Positions 1-5,470 of a DNA stretch of 5,532 nt are shown one piece after another. Made by a program: the position numbers and the translations under genes. Each line of letters opens with the position of its first letter. Within the stretch, counting starts at the first letter, position 1. This DNA is from an uncultured Prevotella sp. (GTDB lineage: Bacteria > Bacteroidota > Bacteroidia > Bacteroidales > Bacteroidaceae), in the NCBI GenBank assembly GCA_900555035.1, contig USJX01000121.1, forward strand, positions 1 to 5,532, given 5' to 3'. Under the pieces are notes generated by a model, which was not told the DNA's origin, did not search any database, and worked only from the letters and a program-made list of their open reading frames with translations.

Positions 1-148
1 AATATAGAATATTAGGAGACATTTTGACCGCTATGAGTTTTCAGACAATCTCCCCATTGTACATACGGTCGGCTTGCGACCCATGGGATTGATTTGTAAA
101 TCTTTTCATCATAAATAAATATGTTTTGTTATTATTTTTATCAAGAAA
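1..148. other. AT-rich left-edge spacer with two small GC-rich hairpins
   Basis: I see no gene here that I can support. Two small inverted repeats stand out from the AT-rich surroundings: ACAAT (45-49) with ATTGT (56-60) around CTCCCC, and GGTCG (67-71) with CGACC (77-81) around GCTTG. GACCG (26-30) can also pair with CGGTC (66-70), enclosing the first hairpin but competing with the second. The plus frame starting at base 3 is open to a TGA at 90-92, and short minus frames exist, but none shows a recognisable protein. No convincing terminator for the small membrane gene is visible. Confidence 0.3.
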
Positions 149-409
149 TTACTGAATACTGATTGCCATCAGACTGACTACCAGACACACGAACGTGATA
201 AACACTACGCCGAAGATGAGGCAGATATAGAAACGCCCTCTCCTGATGAAATCACCCAAGCTGAAATGATACATCGGGTAATCATCAAGATAGGTCCTAT
301 CTTCCCTCACCATGACATTAATCATGATGCCAACATAAATGAGGAGAAACAAAGCTACTATCAGGATAGCCTGTTCTTCTTTGGCAAATGATTCTATTAT
401 ACTTTTCAT
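149..409 (-). CDS. small two-helix inner-membrane protein, function unknown
   Basis: I do not recognise this 86-aa protein. It has a short charged N-terminus (MKSIIESFAKEEQ), a hydrophobic segment at about residues 14-34 (AILIVALFLLIYVGIMINVM), a charged loop of about 25 residues with RED, DDYP and IRRGR, and a second hydrophobic segment at about 60-85 that runs almost to the C-terminus (ends AISIQ). That predicts a double-spanning cytoplasmic-membrane protein with no soluble domain. The frame stays open to an ATG at 460, but I chose the ATG at 409: the extra 17 residues (MWGNATPC...) would be encoded by a direct repeat and by the promoter, and MKSII is a natural membrane-protein start. A Bacteroidota -7 box ends 4 bases before this ATG, so the message may be leaderless. 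It lies 381 bases downstream of susD behind two terminators and is probably its own transcription unit. Coding potential is plausible from the clean two-helix pattern; function is unknown. Confidence 0.6.
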   Translation of the reverse strand: MKSIIESFAKEEQAILIVALFLLIYVGIMINVMVREDRTYLDDYPMYHFSLGDFIRRGRFYICLIFGVVFITFVCLVVSLMAISIQ

Positions 410-413
410 GGTG

Positions 414-440
414 CAAAGATAGTGTTTTTCTTTGAAACAA
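414..440 (-). promoter_or_regulatory. Bacteroidota-type promoter of the small membrane gene
   Basis: On the minus strand TATCTTTG (414-421) matches the Bacteroidota -7 consensus TAnnTTTG exactly. A TTG at 438-440 lies 16 bases upstream and could be the -33 element, although that spacing is shorter than the usual 19-21 or so. Only CACC separates the -7 box from the ATG at 409, which would place the transcription start at or next to the start codon. The -33 element abuts the end of a 13-bp direct repeat, the position expected for an activator site. Confidence 0.5.
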
Positions 441-474
441 GGTGTCGCATTCCCCCACAATGGTGTCGCATTCC
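441..474 (-). repeat. two 13-bp direct repeats 21 bp apart, candidate operator
   Basis: GGTGTCGCATTCC on the plus strand (GGAATGCGACACC on the minus strand) occurs perfectly at 441-453 and at 462-474, a centre-to-centre distance of 21 bp, or two helical turns. A weaker third match, GGTGTCTCCTTC, starts at 484, 22 bp further on, inside the arm of the adjoining terminator hairpin. The promoter-proximal copy touches the -33 element of the small membrane gene. Same-face direct repeats about 21 bp apart at the -35 region are typical of AraC-family activator half-sites; that they are an operator is inference. Confidence 0.45.
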
Positions 475-477
475 TAC

Positions 478-514
478 AAAAAAGGTGTCTCCTTCGTGGG
501 GGAAGGAGACACCT
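478..514 (-). terminator. strong intrinsic terminator after the AraC remnant
   Basis: A perfect 13-bp inverted repeat pairs 483-495 (AGGTGTCTCCTTC) with 502-514 (GAAGGAGACACCT) around a 6-base loop. Read on the minus strand the stem is followed by a run of T (complement of A478-A483), as in a rho-independent terminator. It begins 12 bases after the stop codon of the AraC remnant (TAA at 529-527), the normal place for that gene's own terminator, and it shields the small membrane gene from upstream transcription. The plus strand lacks an immediate T run, so termination should be one-directional. Confidence 0.75.
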
Positions 515-526
515 AATACATACTTT

Positions 527-678
527 TTAACAGTTTTTCTCTCTCCAAGCCGTAGGAGAGCAGCCTTCTTTCTCTTTGAACATACGGTAGAGATGGGTAC
601 GGGAAGAGAAGCCGCACTCGGCAAGCCAGAGGCGGAAATTTCTATGGGAAATTCAGTTGTAAACCAGTTTGCAATACA
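527..678 (-). pseudogene. frameshifted C-terminal remnant of an AraC-family regulator
   Basis: Read on the minus strand, 622-530 encodes AECGFSSRTHLYRMF followed by KEKEGCSPTAWREKNC and a TAA stop (529-527). This is the second helix-turn-helix of an AraC/XylS DNA-binding domain with its hallmark pattern: A-x-x-x-GFSS at the turn, an aromatic/basic recognition helix, FK, G-x-SP and a terminal WR. The residues expected just before it, IANWFTTEFPIEIS (675-634), lie in the neighbouring frame, so one base has been lost somewhere between about 620 and 636. Upstream of about 680 the similarity stops where the palindromic element begins, and there is no sensor domain or first helix-turn-helix. Only some 50 of the roughly 100 residues of such a domain survive. 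It cannot be functional. A fragment of a hybrid two-component regulator, whose output domain is the same fold, cannot be excluded. Confidence 0.75.
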
Positions 679-686
679 AAGAAAAT

Positions 687-733
687 AAAAAAATCTAGCG
701 ACCCCGTAAAATGCGGTATTGCTAGATTTTTTT
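687..733. terminator. bidirectional terminator built on palindromic element, copy 1
   Basis: A 13-bp perfect stem joins 687-699 (seven A then TCTAGC) to 721-733 (GCTAGA then seven T). The interior continues as an imperfect helix: G700-T720 wobble, A701-T719, two mismatches, then C704-G716, C705-G715 and G706-C714, with an AAAAT tip. Because it is A-flanked on the left and T-flanked on the right, it has a U run on both strands and should terminate in either direction. It lies 58 bases beyond the susD stop and is the best candidate for the end of the susCD transcript. Confidence 0.65.
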
Positions 734-742
734 AAAATCTTA

Positions 743-777
743 TTCTAGTGACCCCATAAAATGCGGTGTTACTAGAA
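743..777. repeat. palindromic element, copy 2, after susD
   Basis: TTCTAGT (743-749) pairs with ACTAGAA (771-777), and the core ACCCC...GCGGT can continue the helix toward the same AAAAT tip. Over 33 bases (744-776 against 694-726) this copy differs from copy 1 at four positions, all transitions, with a 50-bp offset. It starts 13 bases after the susD stop codon. Lacking the long A and T flanks, it is a poorer terminator by itself and more likely protects the 3' end or is one copy of a dispersed palindromic repeat. Confidence 0.6.
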
Positions 778-790
778 ATATAAGAAAATC

Positions 791-2554
791 CTATCCTTTA
801 TACCCCTTATTCTGCACCAGTTTCTTATTCAAATCGATGCATTTCTGCGGTATCGGGAAGACGGTGGTGTAGCCGGATTCCTCGCCCTGAAGTGGAGTGC
901 GGAGATCATAGGCTGCCGTAAACTTACCGAAACGGATGAGGTCCTGGCGGCGCCAGCCCTCCCATACCAACTCCAACAATCTCTCTTCCAGGATGTTCGC
1001 AAGCGTTGCCTTGCGATTAGGCATACCTACACGAGCACGGATTTTGTTGAGTTCCACATCGCCATTCTCACCCAGGCGAACCTTGGCTTCCGCCTTCATC
1101 AGCAGCACATCGGCATAACGGAAAAGAACGATGTCGTTGCTCTGCAACTTGCCATCCATATACGAAGTTCTATCTACCTCGTATTTCGCCATTCTCGCTC
1201 CAGCCGTCTTGATATACTTGCTGTTGGTCAGGTTCTGAGCCACTTCAAAAGGCTGATACTCCAGGGGCTTGCCATTATCCATCAGCAGTTCCTTGCCATC
1301 TACCTTCACTACGCCCGCCACAAAGTTCTTCTTGCAACGGGTATCCTCGTCAGCTTCGCCATAACGGTTGGCCTTCATCGTAGCAATCGTAGCACAGGTA
1401 CCATTCTCACTACCCCATCCCAAGGCACCACCATGCGTATAATGGTAAGAGCGGAAAAGGTAATGAAACTGGTTGGTATAGATGTTCTTATCCATCGGAA
1501 TGGTAAAGATGTTCTCCTTCGAAGTCTCATTGTGCGTAGAGAAATTGAAGGCATCATCTGCCTCCAGGTCATACCCCTCCTCGGCAAGCTTATCGCAATA
1601 GTAAATGCAGGTTTCCCAGGCATTCAACTTCTTGCTGCGGTTGGCACTCGCCTTGCCGCCATTGAGCAGAGAGGCGCCGTCGGCTGTCTGTACCATGAAA
1701 TAGATATCCTTGCCCTTAGGTCGCTTAGCGTAACCCTTGGTCCAATCATCAAACATATAAATCTCGGCATTCAGCGCCAGTTTTGCCAGCAGGAAATTAA
1801 CCACAGGCTGCGTGATGCGACCGTAGTAATTACCCTCCTTGTTACTATGCTCATCCGGAAGATAAGGCAACACCTGCTGCAACTCGCTGAAAACGAAATG
1901 GAAAACCTCGCTTCGCTCGCTTTGTAAAGGAAGAGAGGCAGCTGTAACCGAAGGAAGAGTGGCATCGGCCAGCGAACCGGTATCTCCTCCCAAAGCATTC
2001 GCATAAAGGGCTGTTTCTCCCAAAGACAATACCACCGGAACCCTGCCAAACATATCCATCGCCTCGTAATACATCAATGCCCTGACGGCACGAACCTCTG
2101 CCATAAACTGGTCTTTCTGATTCGCCGTGAGCAGAGACGACTTGGCTTCGATGATATCGAGCGACTTGTTTGCCAGAACTATCACCTTATAGAGATACTT
2201 CCAGGTATCATAAAGCGGCTCATCATCAGCCGTCCAGTCATGGCGGTACATGGCATTCCACAATCCACCGTCATACCAGTCGCCGCCACGAATCGGAATC
2301 ATCGCCTCGTCGGTGGTCAGCGTATTGTAGTCGTAGATTCCACGGCAGGTGCCCTGAATACCCTCACTCTCGTTGGTGCCGCCGATATAATTATAGAGTG
2401 AAGCCACGGCATTGGTATAAATATCTGAGGCTGAGCCATAAATGGCTTCTTCATCGAGCTGATCCTTCGGATGTTCATCCAGACACGAGGTCATCGTCAG
2501 CGATGTCATTGTCAAGGCTGCTATCAAGAAAAAGTATATTCTATATCGTTTCAT
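791..2554 (-). CDS. SusD/RagB-family surface glycan-binding lipoprotein
   Basis: This is the substrate-binding lid of a SusCD uptake complex, anchored on the outer face of the outer membrane, which delivers ligand to the barrel encoded just upstream. At 587 aa it has the normal family length. A lipoprotein signal peptide ends in a lipobox MTSC with Cys24, followed by LDEHPKD, whose acidic residues resemble the Bacteroidota surface-export signal. The N-terminal SusD-like part spans about 25-250 with TPR-like helices (for example TWKYLYKVIVLANKSLDII and AEVRAVRALMYYEAMDMFG). The C-terminal RagB/SusD domain carries FRYADVLLMKAEA (478-490), LNKIRARVGMP (502-512), EERLLELVWEGWRRQDLIRF (523-542) and the closing FPIPQKCIDLN...QNKGY. 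Aromatic clusters such as DWYDGGLW (92-99) and FHYLFRSYHYTHGG (363-376) could bind sugar, but no substrate can be named. It starts 12 bases after the susC stop with no clear Shine-Dalgarno, so it is co-transcribed. Confidence 0.95.
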   Translation of the reverse strand: MKRYRIYFFLIAALTMTSLTMTSCLDEHPKDQLDEEAIYGSASDIYTNAVASLYNYIGGTNESEGIQGTCRGIYDYNTLTTDEAMIPIRGGDWYDGGLWNAMYRHDWTADDEPLYDTWKYLYKVIVLANKSLDIIEAKSSLLTANQKDQFMAEVRAVRALMYYEAMDMFGRVPVVLSLGETALYANALGGDTGSLADATLPSVTAASLPLQSERSEVFHFVFSELQQVLPYLPDEHSNKEGNYYGRITQPVVNFLLAKLALNAEIYMFDDWTKGYAKRPKGKDIYFMVQTADGASLLNGGKASANRSKKLNAWETCIYYCDKLAEEGYDLEADDAFNFSTHNETSKENIFTIPMDKNIYTNQFHYLFRSYHYTHGGALGWGSENGTCATIATMKANRYGEADEDTRCKKNFVAGVVKVDGKELLMDNGKPLEYQPFEVAQNLTNSKYIKTAGARMAKYEVDRTSYMDGKLQSNDIVLFRYADVLLMKAEAKVRLGENGDVELNKIRARVGMPNRKATLANILEERLLELVWEGWRRQDLIRFGKFTAAYDLRTPLQGEESGYTTVFPIPQKCIDLNKKLVQNKGYKG

Positions 2555-2566
2555 ATTTTTCTGCTT

Positions 2567-5263
2567 TTAGAATTGAACACTCAAACCCAGCGAGAAGGTG
2601 CGGTAAAGCGGATAGGTGCGCTTGTCGTCGATACCCATTGTGCTGTTCACCACATAACTGTTGATTATCGGGGTCAATCCGCTGTAGCTGCTGATGGTAG
2701 CGAGATTGTTCACGCTTGCCGATACCCTAAGCGACTGCACCACACCCTTGCGGATTGGAATATCATAACCCAGGGTGAGATACTCGAAGTTAAGATAATC
2801 ACCCTTCTCCAGCCAATAATCGGATACATTCTGGTCAACGATGTTCTTCTCCGGAGCTCCCTTCAGTACGTTGTAATCCGGGAAACTCGACATATTGGTG
2901 TAAGCCAGACCCGTGCCGTTGAAGATTTTGTGTCCGAAGGCTCCATTCATCTGCAAAGAGAGATACCAGTCGCGATAACGGAAACTGATATTGGAACCCA
3001 GCGTCACCTTTGGCGTTGCCTGTCCGGCGATATATCTGTCACCGCCATCGCTCAGATCCACGGTTCCGTTCTTATCCAAATCTTCTATATCATAGCGATA
3101 ATGCCCGTTGCCATCTTCTATAAGTCCCTTGCAATGAGGAAGATAGAACACACCCAGCGGCTGACCTACTATCTGATAGACCACATTGTTATAGCCGCCA
3201 TGCTGACCGGCACCCGATAAGGCTCCCATCGCCGTGATATCTGCAGCCGACATCTGCATGCCCTCGTATTCGCCGCTGAGCGAAAGGAGTTTGTTCTTCT
3301 GCCAAGCCAGATTCATGTTGATGTTCAGCTCCATATCCTTCTTCTGTATAGGTGTGATGGAGAAGCCCAACTCCAATCCCTGGTTGCTCATCGAACCGAT
3401 GTTAGCCAGCAGTTTGTCGTAGGCAAAAGGTGGCACCGGCACATCGTAGGCATAGAGCATATCGGTGGTCTTGGAATAGTAATACTCAGCCGTCAACACC
3501 AGGCAGTTGTTCCATAAACCCAGGTCGGCCCCCAAGTTCCAGGTGGCACGCGTCTCCCACTTCAGGTCGGGATTGTTGTTGCGAATCATGCCCATCGTTA
3601 CCGTAGGCGAACTGTTCACCGAAACGATGCCGTTCTGTCTCACCGTGTTCATGGTGGTATAGGCAGAGATGCCGCCCAGGTTACCCGAACGTCCATAACC
3701 CGTACGCAACTTGAGCATCGTAACCGCCTTGAGATGGCGAACCCATTCTTCCTGCTTCATATCCCAGGAAAGGGAAACGGACGGGAAGAAGCCCCAGGTA
3801 TGGTCGTCGCCCACCATGGAAGAACCATCGCCACGCATGGAAACCGAAAGACTGTACTTATTATATAAGGTATAGTCGATGTTGCCCATCACGGAAGCCA
3901 AAGCCTGGTCTTCGTAGTTGCTGTCCGTACCGCCGAAAGGACGGGAAGCGGCAGCACCGATGTTGTGATAATACATATCATTATTAGAGAATCCCTTCGC
4001 CGAAGTCCAGAACCCCGTGCGGATATCCTTCTGATACTCAGCACCAGCCATCGCCTTAAGGCTGTGGATGCCCCACGAGCGCTGATACTTCAGGGAAACA
4101 TTGGCAAGCCATTCCTCGCTCTTGAACTCCCCACGATAGAGATTGCCCTGCGCCCACACCCAGGTAGGACAGAACTGGTTGTTCTCATTGGAAGTATAAC
4201 TGTATGCCCCGAAGGCAGAAATACTCAAGTTGCTCAAAATATCATAGTTCAACTTCAAGTGGGCATTGAAGTTCATGTTCTTCGTGTCGCTGCGCTCCTT
4301 GAGCAAGATTCCGGGAGGATTCACCTGCGAAGCTGCCCCATTCTTCACCCAACTGCCATTCAGCTTATCATAAGGATAGGTAGGATTCATGGCATCGGCA
4401 GAATAGAAAAGCGCCTGACTGTCGAAGATATCATTGTTCTTATAGGATGAACCGAATACGCCGAAATCGCCCGTCAGTCTATCGCCAAACGCCTTCTGGG
4501 TGACATCAATCTTAGCCACCAGGTTGCGATAGCCCTTGCTCCGGATGATGGTGTTATGGTCGATATAGCCGAAGGAAGCACGATAGTTGCTCTGCAGAGT
4601 ACCGCCGCTGAAGGCGAGATAATGGTTCTGCACATTTCCGGTACGGGTGATGGCCTGGCGGAAATTGGTATCAAATCCCTTGTTGTTATATTCCAGCCCA
4701 TACTTCTGCGCTGCAGCAATGTATTCGGCGGCATTGAGCATCTCCATACTCTTGTACATCGCCTCAATGCCATAGTTGCCCTCGTAAGAAATCTGGAATC
4801 CCTTGCCCGTTCCCTTCTTGGTCTTCACCTGGATAACACCCGAAGCTCCACGGGAACCATAGAGAGCGGTTTCGCTGGCATTTTTCAACACGGTAAAGCT
4901 TTCGATATCAGCAGGATAGATAGTAGCAAGCGTTGCCACATCCGATGTAACGCCATCGACGATAACCAGCGGATCGTTGCCGCCCATGATGGAAGTGGTA
5001 CCACGAACTCGCACAGAGTTCAGCATGGCAATACGGTCGAGACCATTGGTAGTAACGTTCACACCTGCCGTCTGTCCGCTCAAGGCATCAAGGGCATTAT
5101 TGAGCATGCCCTTCTTCAGCAGTTCAGGCTCCACTACGCTCACCGAACCGGATAAGCGCAATGAGTCCAAACCTTTGATATTTACCGTCTGGGCATAGAG
5201 GGTCTGGGGTGCAAGAATCATCGCACCCATGGCATATATTATGACTTTTAAATTCTGTTCCAT
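2567..5263 (-). CDS. SusC/RagA-family TonB-dependent outer-membrane transporter (short form)
   Basis: This is the 22-strand-type barrel that imports ligand handed over by its SusD partner, powered by TonB-ExbB-ExbD. A signal peptide (residues 1-24, cleavage after TLYA) leads directly into the plug domain (about 37-150), which ends in the SusC signature DIESFTVLKNASETALYGSR (119-138) then GASGVIQVKTKKG. The barrel follows, with NPDLKWETRATWNLGADLGL (564-583), an acidic calcium-loop-like DLDKNGTVDLSDGGD (728-742), DYWLEKGDYLNFEYLTLGYD (815-834) and a terminal aromatic (LSVQF) for BAM recognition. At 898 aa it is about 100 short of typical SusC proteins: the N-terminal carboxypeptidase-regulatory-like domain and the usual DEVVVVGYG stretch are absent. 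The start is secure: the frame has no other ATG, GTG or TTG upstream before a TGA at 5359-5357. The gene heads the operon and has its own promoter; the ligand is unknown. Confidence 0.95.
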   Translation of the reverse strand: MEQNLKVIIYAMGAMILAPQTLYAQTVNIKGLDSLRLSGSVSVVEPELLKKGMLNNALDALSGQTAGVNVTTNGLDRIAMLNSVRVRGTTSIMGGNDPLVIVDGVTSDVATLATIYPADIESFTVLKNASETALYGSRGASGVIQVKTKKGTGKGFQISYEGNYGIEAMYKSMEMLNAAEYIAAAQKYGLEYNNKGFDTNFRQAITRTGNVQNHYLAFSGGTLQSNYRASFGYIDHNTIIRSKGYRNLVAKIDVTQKAFGDRLTGDFGVFGSSYKNNDIFDSQALFYSADAMNPTYPYDKLNGSWVKNGAASQVNPPGILLKERSDTKNMNFNAHLKLNYDILSNLSISAFGAYSYTSNENNQFCPTWVWAQGNLYRGEFKSEEWLANVSLKYQRSWGIHSLKAMAGAEYQKDIRTGFWTSAKGFSNNDMYYHNIGAAASRPFGGTDSNYEDQALASVMGNIDYTLYNKYSLSVSMRGDGSSMVGDDHTWGFFPSVSLSWDMKQEEWVRHLKAVTMLKLRTGYGRSGNLGGISAYTTMNTVRQNGIVSVNSSPTVTMGMIRNNNPDLKWETRATWNLGADLGLWNNCLVLTAEYYYSKTTDMLYAYDVPVPPFAYDKLLANIGSMSNQGLELGFSITPIQKKDMELNINMNLAWQKNKLLSLSGEYEGMQMSAADITAMGALSGAGQHGGYNNVVYQIVGQPLGVFYLPHCKGLIEDGNGHYRYDIEDLDKNGTVDLSDGGDRYIAGQATPKVTLGSNISFRYRDWYLSLQMNGAFGHKIFNGTGLAYTNMSSFPDYNVLKGAPEKNIVDQNVSDYWLEKGDYLNFEYLTLGYDIPIRKGVVQSLRVSASVNNLATISSYSGLTPIINSYVVNSTMGIDDKRTYPLYRTFSLGLSVQF

Positions 5264-5306
5264 AACTATATCTTCATTTAGTTTAGGCTCAAATCCATTT
5301 CGACTG

Positions 5307-5334
5307 CAAATATAATAAAAAAGAATGATACAAA
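5307..5334 (-). promoter_or_regulatory. promoter of the susCD operon
   Basis: On the minus strand TATATTTG (5307-5314) is an exact Bacteroidota -7 box (TAnnTTTG), and TTTG (5331-5334) lies 16 bases upstream as the -33 element, a little closer than usual. Transcription would start near 5300 and give a leader of about 37 bases before the ATG at 5263. The leader has no strong Shine-Dalgarno (GAAGATATAGTT precedes the ATG), as is normal for highly expressed Bacteroidota genes. Confidence 0.6.
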
Positions 5335-5379
5335 GTCCCTTTTTGCGAAAAATCTTTCAAAAAAAGATTCAAAAATCTA

Positions 5380-5417
5380 AAAGTTCAAGGTAATCATAAA
5401 GCTCAAAGTTCAAAGTT
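5380..5417. repeat. direct repeats upstream of the susC promoter
   Basis: AAAGTTCAA occurs at 5380-5388 and again at 5405-5413, and the second copy lies within a tandem TCAAAGT doublet (5403-5416). They sit about 45-85 bases upstream of the -33 box, where a positive regulator of a polysaccharide-utilization operon would bind. The stretch is AT-rich, so short repeats can arise by chance; the regulatory role is a guess. Confidence 0.3.
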
Positions 5418-5427
5418 AACAAACGGA

Positions 5428-5470
5428 AAAAGGAAGTCAAGATAAATACAAACTTGCTCGACTTCCTTTT
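5428..5470. terminator. intrinsic terminator between the upstream gene and susC
   Basis: AAAAGGAAGTC (5428-5438) pairs perfectly with GACTTCCTTTT (5460-5470), an 11-bp stem; AAG (5439-5441) with CTT (5453-5455) can extend it past a small bulge. A-rich and T-rich flanks give a U run in both directions (TTTTATTT on plus, TTTTTCC on minus). It most likely ends a gene lying beyond the right edge of the window and insulates the susCD promoter. Confidence 0.65.

Noticed and set aside
350..357. Second match to the minus-strand -7 consensus inside the small membrane gene
   Set aside because: A degenerate 6-of-8 consensus recurs by chance; no -33 element or gene start goes with it.
410..460. Upstream ATG at 460 giving a 103-aa small membrane protein
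   Set aside because: The added residues come from a direct repeat and the promoter, and the ATG at 409 gives a more typical N-terminus.
441..514. CRISPR-like array from the three GGTGTC units
   Set aside because: Only two exact 13-bp copies with 8-bp gaps and one partial copy inside a hairpin; repeat and spacer sizes do not fit CRISPR.
406..624. Minus-strand 72-codon frame starting at a TTG
   Set aside because: It is one reading frame of the AraC remnant region running on past the frameshift and through the terminator; the AraC similarity in 530-622 is in a different frame.
422..688. Plus-strand 88-codon open frame across the spacer
   Set aside because: It runs through a terminator hairpin, the direct repeats and the reverse complement of the AraC remnant; nothing in the product suggests a protein.
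1433..1927. Long plus-strand open frame of 164 codons opposite susD
   Set aside because: It is a shadow of the susD coding frame with no recognisable domain, promoter or start context; other long plus-strand frames at 2170-3220, 3965-4450 and 4556-5155 are rejected for the same reason.
5266..5298. Tiny upstream frames in the susC leader (MDLSLN then stop, and MKI then stop two bases before the ATG)
   Set aside because: Very short frames are expected in a leader of this length and nothing shows they are translated.
5351..5369. AATCTTT/AAAGATT inverted repeat upstream of the susC promoter
   Set aside because: A 7-bp AT-only stem in an A-rich tract is likely by chance and too weak for a terminator.
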